From assembly GCA_001910725.1 (NCBI GenBank), contig MJGA01000034.1, forward strand, positions 186,001 through 250,000: DNA of 64,000 nucleotides, in the 5' to 3' direction. Each line of letters opens with the position of its first letter. Positions within the stretch are counted from its first letter, which is position 1. The translations under genes and the position numbers were made by a program. This document shows positions 52,018 to 62,977 of the stretch, piece after piece. A model generated the notes under the pieces. That model did not search any database, was not told the origin of the DNA, and worked only from the letters and a program-made list of their open reading frames with translations. Source of the stretch: Phanerodontia chrysosporium. Its lineage: Eukaryota; Basidiomycota; Agaricomycetes; Polyporales; Phanerochaetaceae.

Positions 52018-52191
52018 GGTGGTCGCCAGTTAACATGGTGATTGCCTAATTAGGATGGTAGTACCAGCGGCGAGCCATAGCCAAGTCGCAAATAGGTCAT
52101 GAGCCAATCAGCGGCTTGACTCGGCGGCCACGTGGCTTGGCTCTCTGACTGAGTGGCTATGGAGCCGTGCCGTGGCAATACTAATATAAAC

Positions 52192-52342
52192 CCTGGGGGT
52201 AATGCCTGAGCCCTTCAGTTGCTCACTCACTATTACCAGGTCCATAGTTTTCCCTTCGCCCTAATACACTGAGGTGCTCACCCACTAACACCAGTATAAT
52301 TCAGGGCACTTCTGTAGTCAAGTTTAGCTCCTACATTGAATA
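52192..52342 (+). repeat. Solo copia LTR D6, right part
   Basis: Continues the LTR cut at 18478: CCTGGGGGTAATGCC to TTGAATA at 52342, then the AGGTG duplication. It contains the extra block of about 50 bases (CTTCGCCCTAATACACT) shared with D1 and D2. Confidence 0.92.
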
Positions 52343-52733
52343 AGGTGCTGGTGTGGCACTGTCAACATTGAGACACGGGATCACGTTTGGTTTAACTGTG
52401 ATATCTGGATCAAACGGCACAAGCCACCAGACAAGGAGATTGAGTGATGGAGGGTAGAGAGGTATTTTGCTCCAGACCCTTGACTTGTTCTCCCCAGTAC
52501 CTAACAGAATTAACCTGCTCAAGTATTTGTTGCAGGAGTGGCAAGACACGTCCATTGCAAATGATGTCATCAAATTTCTTTAGCTAAATCTAGTCATTAA
52601 CATCTGGAAAAACCCCCAGGGCTAATTACCATTAATTAAGGCAATCTAGATTTATAGCATATTATTCTTATATTTCCCTGCTATCAGTTTACTATATTAT
52701 GATAACCAAACTATTACAATATTCAGTAATTGA
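52343..52733. other. Sequence hosting the outermost insertion, unassigned
   Basis: A minus-strand frame (52573 to about 52348) reads LSRLILLGTGENKSRVWSKI and LVWWLVPFDPDITVKPNVIP and continues across the D6 insertion into 18266-18245 (AVPIKAK). The frame continuity suggests old coding sequence, perhaps another transposon, but I do not recognise it. From 52580 to 52733 it is AT-rich with nothing seen. Confidence 0.4.
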
Positions 52734-54161
52734 TAGTGTTACTGTTGGCTCAGCGTGATAGCCATCCGCCGCTCAAGCCAAGCTACGTGGCAGCTGCACC
52801 AAACTGCCTAAATGGCTCCCGGCGCTTTTGCAGCGTAGCTCTGGTGTGATGCAGCTCGGCTGTGACTTCAAGCCAGCTCAGTTTTCCCAAAATGGCAGAT
52901 GCTATGTCAGCCTTGCTACCACTATGCCACGCTACCCATCTCAGGCCTTGGTTGCCCCTTCTGCAGCTGCAGGCAAGAAACAGTCTGCAAAACCCCCTCC
53001 CCCCCTCCCCGAAAGACTGCAGCAAAGCATAAACAAACTAGAAAGCACATTGAATTTGAGACAGATGCTGTTATGACGCAGTGGCAGCTTTCAGATGTGT
53101 CCACTACACTTTTAATCTTGAACAGCTTGTACCAATGGTGCATTAGAGCCAGCAGGTGCTGCTTCTGTTGAGTCAGGCGTTGTCACCCCTTTGACAAGGT
53201 GTATAATAAGGGCAAGAGCTAAACAAAGTCAGCTTGCTGCTGTTGCAGAGCAAATTTCCCACATGACACCTACACCAGTCATGTGATCAATCAGATTTGA
53301 TCCAAACAGGCAACATGCCTGAAGAAATAGGTGTGTGATATTTGAAGCTTATAGAATATTGCTCAATGTCTTGATTGACTAGATATGATGAAATGCTCAA
53401 TATATTGACTATCATGGTGGTATTCCAAGTGACAGTGAGCAGAGTGCACCAGACAGCCCTACATCTACTATAGGGCAAGCTGTTGCTTCTTTGTCATCTC
53501 TTGCCCCCCTTCGTCACTCTTCAGGCACTCCGAACACGCCTATTGCAGATTAGCACCAGAAAGCATCACTACATAACTAGCTAATGATCATGGATACAGG
53601 CAGATAGATGATGTATGGCGCTTTGTTAAAATTCCTGAAGGCACAAACTGTAAACAATGCAAGTTTTGCTTATAAGTATTTGTTGGATTATTTTTGCACA
53701 CCTAGTAAACTATTTTTGCAGATTACTGCAGCAACCAGATTTAACGCACCATGTAATGACCTGGATCAATGCCAGCACAGACAACTATTGTAGGCACTTC
53801 TGCGATAGCCACATCAGTGATTGGGTGCCAACATGTGATACTGCAAACATCATGATCAAGGTTCAGAGTGTCGCTGCGGAAGTTGTAGCATGGCACTGAG
53901 CTCAGAGTCAAGCAGCTACTAACTCTGTCAAAGGCAGAGTGCTTCTCATCTCCATGCTCAGCAAAGAGCTTTTCATCGACTAAGTAGGTGAATGAATTGT
54001 CAGTGACTATCAAAGTATATCTTTAGGTCGATTTTTAATAATTTAACTTCTGTTAAAACTAAAGAAAATTATATAGCCTTTAAGTGTTGTGGAGAACCCC
54101 AAGCTTTGCAAAATTTTTCTGCTCTTGTGTTTGATGTAGGAGCTTAACTCAACTACAAGAG

Positions 54162-54795
54162 TGTCACGGATGTGACGACGCAGCCCTATTTTTCGCCGAT
54201 TTTTGGCTATTTTCCTTGATTAATCCAACAGGCGAGCAGCCCTCGCGCCGTCTGGAGTTCTAGCTGCCCATGCTCAGTGCCTGGCCATTTAGCACCAGCG
54301 CCCTGATGGCGCATCATCCCTAGATGCCAGCGCATCCCGCTGCGCACTCAGACACTGCCCGGATCACCAGTCTGCCCTGCAACTGGTTCCCTGGATCGTT
54401 GAAGCGGCACTGTCATCCCTGATGACTCCCTTCGCCGAGACACGCCAAGCTGATCAGCCTGATGACACAGCCTCGGCCCGACGCAGCCTCAGACACTGCC
54501 AGCTGACACAGCCTCGTGACATAGCCCCAGCACAGCCTCGCCGCGCAGCCCGCGTCGCAGCCTCGCTGGCTATGCTGAGCACTGCCCATCAGCTTATGTG
54601 ATCGAATAGCCTGCCCTAAAGGACCTGTAATATATAAGGGTAGCTCCCCTCGCTCCTGTTTGTCATCTCGACCTCTTGGTCAATACGGACAGCTGCACAA
54701 GTTGCTTGTCACTGCGTGACTCGCTCTGCCGCGCGATCTCATTGACCTCCCCATCTGTGCTCCCTCGTGTAGCGTTGAGCCCTTGCTTCGCGACA
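54162..54795 (+). repeat. Solo LTR of chromovirus C family (copy C4), lacking the leader intron
   Basis: TGTCACGGATGTGACG to CTTCGCGACA, 634 bases, with flanks AAGAG and AGGAG (four of five match). It lacks the 61-base segment present at the same place in the other C LTRs; the junction CGGACAG|CTGC is at 54692/54693. Confidence 0.9.
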
Positions 54796-54800
54796 AGGAG

Positions 54801-55057
54801 TGTCCACAATCACACTGGTGGTAGTGGATGAGTAACTGAAGGGCTCAGGCACTACCCCCAGGGTTCATATACTGATCTATAAGTCATAATCTCAACTAAG
54901 AACAAAGAAACAGAAGTGAAAAGAGACAAAGGAAGAAGTACAAAGCAGTGGCCCATGAGGGCCATTGCACATGGTCAATGCACCTGGCCACTGCACTGAG
55001 TCACTGAGTGCCACTAAGGGCAGAAAAGTGGTTGCATCACAAAAGGTACAACTAACA
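54801..55057 (-). repeat. Copia LTR, D family (copy D7), one end shortened
   Basis: Reverse-orientation D LTR ending CAACTAACA at 55057. The other end is truncated and joined to sequence right beside LTR C4. It lies within hAT copy 3. Confidence 0.82.
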
Positions 55058-55240
55058 CTATTATCAGCTATTTTCCACATATTGTCAATCTTACCTGTCA
55101 AAGTGTACTCAAGGCCATGACCAACATGGACTACTCGAATGAGCTTGCAGCAGATTTTGAGCCTAGAAAGGCCAAACCAAAGAACTTGCTGGAGGCTATC
55201 CAATGGAACTCTATAGTTACATTGCAGACCCTTATCTGAA

Positions 55241-55976
55241 GTGTAAGTGACTAGATCAGTGTAGGTTATAAGTCAGTGAGTTCAATTTCTTTATGTTTAA
55301 GCACTAAAATAAATAGTATATTTGAAATACAGCAGCTTCTATAAATAATGCAATAGAATTAGCACCAGAGTTTTTGGCAGTGCTATTTGTTGCACTGAGC
55401 AGAATTGGTGATGTATATTCAAAGAATTTGATGGACTACTTGTTTTGCAAAGCCATATTTGCCATAGTAAACCTTTTATTAATTTCAATTTTTGGTTATG
55501 CACACTTTATATTATATATAAATATTATATGCATTTAATTAATGTTATACATATATATATACAAATGTTCAGGGGCTGGTGCTTACCAAGAGGCCTAGTT
55601 CTATTGTGTTATTTTTAGCAGTCACCGTAAATGCTCACTTCTTTCTTGACATTCAATATAAAGAGTCAAATGTCTCAACTCTCAATTCTGCCCCTGGCTC
55701 TATACTCTTTGATTGTAGTATCTAATCTTTTATCAACCCTGAATTGCTTACATTCATAGTGCATCACATCATAGCAAACTAGTTACTCAGTTTACTAGGA
55801 TTCATAAAGAATAACAGAACAAATATTGCATAAAAGACTACAAGCCTGGTATATCGTTTAATTGAGTTCTATTGGGTATCTAAGCATATGATATCTTCTT
55901 TTACACATACTTGTATATGAGTTCTTACTTGATTTATCAGCACTTTGGTCAAAACATTATTTTCTACAGTGATCTT
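55241..55976. other. AT-rich sequence, no gene seen
   Basis: No motif-bearing frame. Contains short (TA) runs near 55510-55560. It may be eroded hAT copy 3 sequence. The last five bases, ATCTT (55972-55976), are the target duplication of element C. Confidence 0.6.
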
Positions 55977-56445
55977 TGTCACGGATGTGACGGTGCTGCC
56001 CTATTTTTCGCCGGTTTTTGGCTATTTTCCTCAATTAATCCAACGGGTGAGCAGCCCTCGTGCCGTCTGGAGTCCTAGCCGCCCACACTCAGCGCCTGGC
56101 CACTCAGCGCCAGCGCCCTGATGGCGCATCACCCCTAGACGACAGCGCATCCCACTGCGCGCTCAGACACCGCCCAGATCACCAGTCTGCCTTGCAACCG
56201 GTTCCCCGGATCGCCGAGGAGGCACTGTCATCCCGGATGACTCCCCTCGCCGAGACACGCCGAGCTGATCAGCCTGATGACACAGCCTCGGCCCGACGCA
56301 GCCTCGTGACACTGCCAGCTGACACAGCCTCGTGACATAGCCCCCGCACAGCCTCGCCGCGCAGTCCACATCGCAGCCTCGCTGGCTATGCCAAGCACTG
56401 CCCATCAGCTTAGGTAATCGTACAGCCTGCCCTAGAGTACCGTAG

Positions 56446-56489
56446 TATATAAGGGTAGCTCCCCTCGCTCCTGTCCGTCATCTCGACCT
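56446..56489 (+). promoter_or_regulatory. Element C promoter and predicted RNA 5' end
   Basis: TATATAA at 56446-56452; 34 bases on, ATCTCGACCT (56480-56489) is complementary to the primer site at 56675-56684. The start of transcription is placed at about 56480 from this spacing. Confidence 0.75.
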
Positions 56490-56507
56490 CTTGGTCAATA
56501 CGGACAG

Positions 56508-56568
56508 GTAAGCCCGCCACTTGTATTGTAGCATAAAAACACTAATAGAACTTGGTCAATACGGACAG
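56508..56568 (+). other. Putative leader intron in the C LTR, 61 bases
   Basis: GTAAGC follows the first CTTGGTCAATACGGACAG and the segment ends with a second copy of the same block. Removing it leaves CGGACAG|CTGAAG, exactly the arrangement in solo LTR C4. The segment is present in C1, C2, C3 (in part) and both element C LTRs (3' copy 63509-63569). Either a spliced intron or the product of a tandem repeat. Confidence 0.5.
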
Positions 56569-56674
56569 CTGAAGAAGTTGTACGTCGCTGCGTGACTCGC
56601 TCCGCCGCGCCTCGTCGGTCGTCCTCCCCATCTGCCCTCCCTCGTGCGGCGTTGAGCCCTTGCTCCGCAACATT

Positions 56675-56684
56675 AGGTCGAGAT
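56675..56684 (+). other. Element C self-primer binding site
   Basis: AGGTCGAGAT starts two bases after the LTR, the same offset as in element B, and pairs with 10 bases at the predicted RNA 5' end. It does not begin with the TGG of tRNA-primed elements. Confidence 0.72.
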
Positions 56685-56825
56685 CTTTTGGGTGCCCTAG
56701 GCATTTTTCCCTACCGCTCCCCCAAACCCCGTTTAAAAAAGTTTATTCACTCTGTTTAAAGCGAGTACGTCATAGTCGAGCAGTCTGCTCACTCCGTGCA
56801 CGTTGCTGAGGTCCTTGCTTCGCAG

Positions 56826-57514
56826 TGCCGAAAGACGTCCGGCTCAAGGACCACATCCCCCAGCGCATTTTCGACCGCCTCCAACGTCGTCGCGAGGTCG
56901 GCAACCCCGTCAAGTGGACGGACCGCAAAGTCAAGGCGGTCGTCAAATACGTGTCCACGCTCCCCCAGCCTCCACCCTCCGTCCCCTCCATCAACTGGAC
57001 TGCCGTTCGCGAGGCTCGTGAGGCCGAACAACGCGTAGGCAACCGCATCCGCGAACAGCGCCAACGAGAGGCGCAAGAAGCCCAGGCCGCTGTAGCCGCC
57101 TCCTCCTCCAAGCTCAGTTTGGCAGAGCGCCTCAGCGCCGCCCCGACGTACGAGCCTATCGCCCGCAAGCCCGTCGGTATCGACATCCCCAAGTACTCCC
57201 CCACCGACCTCGTCGGCATCTTCACGCCTAAGCTCGACGCGACCATCAAGCGACTCAAGGCCGTCGAGGAAGTCGACCTCTTCTACCTCGTGAACAGCGA
57301 CCACGCGCACGGCGTCTGTCAGCTGATCGAGCGCCTCCAGCAGATCCGCGCCGAGCTCAGCCGCCTCGCCCCCACCACCACGTTTAAGGAGTGGCATCAA
57401 TACGAGTTTGGACTAGCTCAAATTGGTGACATTTCATTCATCGGTTTAAGGCGCAACTTCCGCCGCATCGTGGGAGAGTTGGACATCGTGTACCGGGCTG
57501 GATATTTCGAATAG
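56826..57514 (+). CDS. Element C ORF0 (pre-gag protein), start codon likely made by splicing
   Basis: The open frame has no ATG. An acceptor TTGCTTCGCAG ends at 56825; a donor GCGA|GTACGT lies at 56764/56765, giving a 61-base intron. Joining A to TGCCGAAAG makes ATG CCG AAA and a 229-residue protein: MPKDVRLKDH, QRIFDRLQRRREVG, a Pro-rich piece, an Arg/Gln/Ala-rich helix (VGNRIREQRQREAQEAQAAV), and a C-terminal part ending FRRIVGELDIVYRAGYFE. The start MPK-x-x-R and the C-terminal pattern recall ORF0 of element B, suggesting distant relatives. Its stop TAG (57512-57514) is followed in the same frame by open sequence leading into Gag. Function unknown. Confidence 0.6.
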
Positions 57515-59187
57515 TTTATAAATATATCTCGTGTCGCTCTGGATACCGGCTGTTCGAATCAACCGCATTTCTTTGCGCGGAATCTCGAGGATCGTACAGT
57601 TCGCGATTTTCACCTCATCGATCGAGGAGAAAATTGGCAATTCGTTCCCTGTGATGAACAACCCTGTCCACATCGAGAAAGCGCTCCAGCGGCTCCACAA
57701 CTCCCGCCGAACACTCGAGAAATCCAATTCGAGCACTCTCGTTTCACGCAACGACTAGAATTTGCCCGCGCTTCCGCCACTACTCCAAATACTCCCGACC
57801 GCAGTCCCCCGGACAGCAGCCACCACTCGTCTCCCGAGACATCGCTCGGCTCCGTCCTCTCCGACCACGAACCCGCTCCCTCGCCCCTCGATCTCTCTCG
57901 CGCTCACTCAGGAGCCAATACTCCCCGTCCCCCCAATATGTCGAGCACTCCCGGTGGAGCGCCGCCCGGTCCGGCGCCCCCGACCCCGTTTCTGCTGCGC
58001 TCCTGCAAATGGCCCAGGCGATGACGCAGCTCACCAACACGGTCGACACTCTGGCCCAGGCCATCGGTAACAATCACACAACGGTCAACGCCACGGTCAA
58101 CGCGAACAAGGAGCTGCCCTTCGTCGAGAAGCCCGTCCCGTTCAAAGGGAAAGGTTCGGACACGGCCCGTCTCTTCCGCGCCGCCTATCGCATCTACGCC
58201 GACGGACAGCCGGAGAAATTCGGCAAGCGCGACGTCAATGGTAACCTCCAGCGAGACCCCGACTCCGGCAAGATCTTGGTAGATGGTCAGAAGTGGATCG
58301 TCGGCGCTCTCTCCTTCATGCAGGACGAAGCGGCCGAATGGGCACGGCAGTACATCGAGCAAGCGGCAGACGGCACTCAGATATTCGACGGCTCTCGCGC
58401 TACGTTCTGGGAGGCCTTCAAGAACCGGTTCGAGCCCATGGACGAGAAGGCCGAGGCTCTCAGCAAGCTGCAAGCTTGTACGCAGGGTAACCGTCGGTTC
58501 GCGGAGTTCTTTGCGGAGTTCCAAGCCCTCGCTGGCTGCACGAAGCTTACCCCGGAAGACCTGGCAGCCCGACTACGGACAAAGTTTAATAAGGACTACC
58601 TCGAGCGGATCTCGTACATGGTCAACCCCGCTACCGGCAAAGGCCCCGAGACATACGACGAGCTCAAGAACGCGGGTTTCGCCGTCGACCGGTCGAAGGA
58701 CAAGCTCTCGCAAGACCTCTTAGCACAGCAAGGCAAGACGTCCTCGACTCCAGCTAGCTCGTCAGCGCGCGCCTTCCGCGACCCGAACGCGATGGACATT
58801 GACGCCGCGAACATCGACGAGCTGTTTAAGGGTCTCACCGGCACGGATCTCAAGCGCCAGTTCGACGCCGTCATGAAGGATCGCTGCAAGGTCTGCGGCT
58901 CGAAGTCCCACAAGTCCACGGACCCCGTTCACCGCGACTCGGTTTGCAACCACTGTGGCAAGAAGGGTCACTGGTCCCGCGTCTGTCACGCCCGCCTCGA
59001 GGGCAAGCCGAGAACCGCCCCCGCTACCGCCGCCGTCCGCGCCTCGTCTTCGGATACCTCGTCACAAGACTCCTCGTCTCCGGCCTCCTCGTCTTCTGGC
59101 AGCTCGTCTGACGACCAAGCCGCCGCGCTCGCCGCCCTCCGTGATCAGCTGGCTCTGATACAAAAGCAGCTCGGGGGTTTTGCTTAA
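57515..59187 (+). pseudogene. gag: Element C Gag, N-terminal frame uncertain
   Basis: The main frame is 58009-59187 (392 residues from MAQAMTQLTNTV). It has the Gag core (PFKGKGSDTARLFRAAYRI, GALSFMQDEAAEWARQYIE, FWEAFKNRFEPMDEKAEAL, NRRFAEFFAEFQALAGC) and one CCHC knuckle (CNHCGKKGHWSRVC), then a Ser-rich tail. Upstream, a different frame is open from the ORF0 stop to about 58000, with a plausible ATG at 57938 (MSSTPGGAPPGPAPPTP) that would join the core if one base were lost near 57985. So this copy may carry a small deletion, or the core may start at 58009. The frame ends just after a slippery heptamer. Confidence 0.82.
59175..59181 (+). promoter_or_regulatory. Element C -1 ribosomal frameshift heptamer
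   Basis: G GGT TTT in the Gag frame fits X XXY YYZ and lies one codon (GCT) before the Gag stop TAA (59185-59187). Slipping back one base enters the Pol frame (59181 onward), which is open to the protease. It resembles the GGGUUUA site of the yeast L-A virus. No downstream pseudoknot was examined. Confidence 0.6.
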
Positions 59188-62100
59188 GGGGCCGGAGTGA
59201 CGCCGCATTGTCGGTCCCCGTTTTATCAAGCCCGGATTCAACTCCGGCGCCTCCGCTAGAACCACAGGACATTTCGGACTCTATCCGCTCGTGTACAATA
59301 TCCGTATTAGATCCCTTCTCAATTCATTACCGTGTACCAGTAAAGCTCACCGGACTCAATAAAACTATTCGCATGCCTGCAATGATTGACTCCGGTGCGA
59401 CTTCGCTGTTCATCCACGAGGACTTCTGCAAGCAGCATAAGATTCTCACGGTACCACTCAAAAGGGAGATTACGCTATACAACATCGACGGAACCAAGAA
59501 CGAAGCAGGGTCTATCACGCGTCGCGCCAGACTCCAGCTGACTGTGGGCTCTTACACGTTTAAGGAGGAGTTTCTTGTCACGAACATCGGTCCGGAGGAC
59601 GTCATCCTCGGACTTCCGTGGCTCAAGAAATGGAATCCGAACATCGACTGGGAAACGGGAGATGTCCAGTTTCAGCTCCGCGGCGGAGCTGAGGACACCC
59701 CGGTTTTTGGTATCCATCAGATTGACGCCAACCGCTCCGAACGCCGTGAATGGCTTCGAGCAGGCATTGTTGAGGACGCCAAGGACGAAGTCTGGATCCT
59801 CGCTGGCTACACTTACTCGCAAGCGATCGCTGTCGAAGCCAATCGCGAGAAGTACGCCAAGACGTTTGAGGAGCTGGTTCCCAAGGAGTACCACCGACAT
59901 AAGAAAGTATTCTCCGAAGAAGAATCACACCACCTCCCGAAGCATCAACCCTGGGATCACGCGATAGATCTCGTTCCGGACGCCCCGGCCTCGATCAAGT
60001 CAAAGGTCTACCCCATGTCCCCAATCGAGAACGAGGAATTACAGCGGTTCATCGACGACGCACTCGCCAAGGGCTATATCGTCCCCAGCAAGTCTCTGAT
60101 CGCCTCCCCTGTATTCTTCATCAAGAAGAAAGACGGCAAGCTCCGGTTCATTCAAGATTATCGCAAGCTCAACAACATCACTGTGAAGAATCGCTACCCC
60201 CTTCCGCTCGCCTCCGACATCATCGGGAAGCTCTAGGGCGCTAAGATCTTCACCAAGTTCGACGTCCGTTGGGGCTACAACAACGTCCGGATTAAGGAAG
60301 GTGACGAGTGGAAAGCCGCCTTCGTCACCAACCGCGGTCTCTTCGAACCCCGAGTTATGTACTTCGGTCTGTGCAACAGCCCTGCCACGTTCCAGGCCCT
60401 CATGAATCACATCTTCGCTGACCTCATCGCCGAAAGCAAGGTCGCAGTCTACCTCGACGACATCCTCATCTGGTCGAACGATCTCGCTTCGCATCGGAAG
60501 ATTGTTCACGAGGTCCTGGCATGCCTCGCCAAGTATAATCTGTATCTTCGGCCCGAGAAGTGCGAGTTCGAGCGCTCAGAGATCGAGTATCTTGGGCTCC
60601 TCATCAGCGAAGGACAAGTTGGCATGGACCCCGGTAAGGTTAAGGCAGTAGCCGAGTGGCCGACCCCGAAGAACCTCAAAGACGTACGAGGCTTTGTTGG
60701 GTTCGCCAACTTCTATCGCCGTTTCATCAAAGACTTCTCAAAGATCTGCCGCCCGTTGCACGATCTGACAAAGAAGGATACTCCGTTTAATTGGGGTCCC
60801 GCACAGGCAGAAGCCTTCGAGACGCTCAAGCGCGCTTTCACGACTCAGCCTGTGCTCGCCATGTGGAGCATTGATCGGCCAACTCGCGTCGAGACCGATG
60901 CTTCTGGCTACGCCACCGGAGGAGTCATAGCCCAACACAACCCTGAAGATGGTCTCTGGCATCCAATCGCGTATCGCTCGCAAACCATGAGCCCCGCCGA
61001 GCGGAACTACGAGATCTGGGACCGTGAGATGCTTGCAATCATCGAAGCTCTCAAGGACTGGCGCCAGTTCCTCGAAGGTCTCCCGGAGCCTTTCGAGATC
61101 TGGACCGATCATCAGAATCTCCAGTACTGGAAGACTGCGCAGAATCTCACGCGACGACAAGCCCGATGGGCCTCCTACCTCGCCGAGTATGACTTCCGCA
61201 TCATCCACCGCCCTGGCAAAACCCATCTCCTCGCTGATCCGCTCTCCCGGCCCTCCTCGCTGCATGTCTCCGATGAAGAAGACAATCGCTCGCAGGTAGT
61301 ATTGAAGCCAGAGCTGTTTAAGATAGCCGCCACGGCGGCCTTCGCAAACCCCTCCCCCCTCGAGAAGCGCATTCGCGACTGTTCCGAAAAAGAAAAGGAA
61401 GTCGCAGACGCCCTGCAGACTCTCCGGACCAAGGGGCTCCGCAAGCTGCGCAACGGCGTTCTCGAATGGGAAGAGGATAACGGCCTTCTGTACTACCATG
61501 GGAAAGTCTATGTTCCGAACAGTGCCGCGCTGCGCAACGACGTTATCAAGTCTTGCCACGACGCGCCGACCGCCGGACACCCTGGGAAACACACCACCCT
61601 CAAATTGGTCTCTCGGTATTATTGGTGGCCGCGCATCTCCGCCGACGTCAGCCGCTACGTGCTCGGCTGCGATCAGTGTCAACGGTACAAGTCAGCCCCG
61701 CATCCGAAAGCCACCCTACAGCCCCACGATGTCCCTTCAGGGCCTTGGGAACACGTCGGCGTGAATCTCATCACGCAACTCCCACGCGACGCCAAGACCA
61801 AGAAGGACTCGATCGCGGTCTACGTGGACCACTATTCGGATCAGTGCCACCTTGTGCCTGTCGACTCGACGATCACCGCTGCCGGCATGGGCAACGTCCA
61901 CTACACAGACATCTTCCGCCTCCACGGCCTCCCGCGCAAGATCTTCTCCGATCGTGGACCCCAGTTTGCAGCCCAGTACATGCGAGCGCTGTACAAACGC
62001 CTTGGCATCGCTACCGGTCTCACCACGGCGTATCACCCCGAAGGCAACGGCAAGGTCGAGCGCAAGAACCAGGAAGTCGAGAAATTCCTGCGTCTCTTTG

Positions 62101-62939
62101 TCTCCCAGCGCCAAGATGACTGGGTCGATTGGCTCCCGATGGCCGAGTTCACCCTGAACTCACACGTGTCTAGTGCTACCGAGCGCACCCCCTTCGAGAT
62201 AGTTTACGGCTACACACCGGACTTCACGATCCCGGCCGGCAAACACATCAAGGTTCCCGCTCTCGATGAGCGCCTAGACCGCATGGCTCACGTTCGCAAA
62301 GAGGCCGAAGCTGCCCTGCGCCTAACCAAAGCCCGCATGAAAGAAGAATACGAGGCCGCGAAGAAACGCGCCCACTCCTTCAAAGTCGGCGATCAGGTTT
62401 GGCTCAGCACAAAGGACCTCAGCATCGATCAGCCTTCGCCCAAACTCGGCCCTCGCCAGCTGGGCCCGTTTAAGGTTCTGGAAAAGATCGGTGATCTGGA
62501 CTATCGGCTCGAGCTCCCGAGCTGGCTGAAAATCCACTCGGTTTTCCATGTCAACCGCCTCAGCCCATGGCACGATCAGGGCGTCGAGAAGCCCCTGCCT
62601 CCCAAACCTGTCAAGGTTGCCGGCGAAGAAGAATACGTCGTCGAGAAGATCCTCGACAGCCGCATATACCGCCGCCAACTACAGTATAAGGTCCGCTGGA
62701 AAGGCTACGGCCAAGCCGGCGACACGTGGGAGAAAGCAGACAACCTCAAGCACGCCAAGGCCCTGGTCAACAAATTCCATCGCGAAAATCCGGAAGCGCC
62801 CCGCAAGCTCGCTGCCACCGCCTTCGAAGCCCTTGCCGCCTCTTTTCGCCCGTTCGTCACCGAAGTCGACGTCTCTCTCCTTTCTGCCTCCGATTGCGCT
62901 AAGGCCGATCTCGATTGGGAGGAGGGGCGCCACATCTAA
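59181..62939 (+). pseudogene. pol: Element C Pol: protease, RT, RNase H, integrase, chromodomain; one stop
   Basis: One frame of about 1250 codons, broken only by TAG at 60234-60236 (Gln CAG in family context) between IIGKL and GAKIF. Protease: AMIDSGATSLFIHEDF. RT: KSLIASPVFFIKKKDGKLRF, KFDVRWGYNNVRI, AVYLDDILIWSN. RNase H: VETDASGYATGGVIA, YEIWDREMLAIIEALKDW, IWTDHQNLQYW. Integrase: H-x-H zinc region CHDAPTAGHPGKH with CDQC; the first catalytic position reads VGVNLITQLP (Asn where Asp is expected), the others IFSDRGPQF and GNGKVERKNQ are normal. Chromodomain: EEYVVEKILDSRIYR, YKVRWKGYGQAGDTWEKADN. The stop and the Asn suggest this copy cannot integrate by itself. Confidence 0.92.
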
Positions 62940-62964
62940 CGACCTCGCGAGGACGCTCGGTTTT

Positions 62965-62977
62965 AGGAGGGGGGTAA
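62965..62977 (+). other. Element C polypurine tract
   Basis: AGGAGGGGGG plus TAA immediately before the 3' LTR, the plus-strand primer. Confidence 0.85.

Larger units (their letters stand above)
18479..52183 (-). mobile_element. hAT transposon copy 1, 33.7 kb because of nested insertions
   Basis: Left end TAGTGTTGCCACGGCTC and the reverse complement of the right end TAGTATTGCCACGGCAC are imperfect terminal inverted repeats. A perfect 8-base duplication ATATAAAC (18471-18478 and 52184-52191) is the hAT signature. Both subterminal zones are rich in GGCTC/GAGCC motifs. The transposase gene runs on the minus strand in four pieces (52017-51548, 42172-40846, 24955-23647, 18976-18676), separated by a solo LTR of A, element A and a DIRS-like element. 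Without the insertions the element would be about 4 kb. Confidence 0.95.
52734..55240 (+). mobile_element. hAT transposon copy 3, decayed
   Basis: Starts TAGTGTTACTGTTGGCTCAGC with a GGCTC/AAGCC-rich subterminal zone like copies 1 and 2. Transposase remnants on the plus strand: an acidic/Ser region (DSEQSAPDSPTSTIGQAV, about 53420), a BED-type finger remnant (DDVWRFVKIPEGTNCKQCKF, about 53605-53670), DSHISDWVPTCDTANIMIKV (53810-53870), and beyond two inserted LTRs FPHIVNLTCQSVLKAMTNMD and LLEAIQWNSIVTLQTLI (55075-55240). The catalytic segment between is deleted. No right end or 8-base duplication was found. Confidence 0.7.
55977..56672 (+). repeat. Element C 5' LTR
   Basis: TGTCACGG to CCGCAACA, 696 bases. 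It differs from the 3' LTR by T for C in AACGGG(T/C)GAGC and A for G in GTCC(A/G)CATC, both changes at CpG sites. Confidence 0.95.

Noticed and set aside
56789..57400. Long minus-strand frame opposite element C ORF0
   Set aside because: GC-rich shadow of ORF0; no motif and no promoter context.
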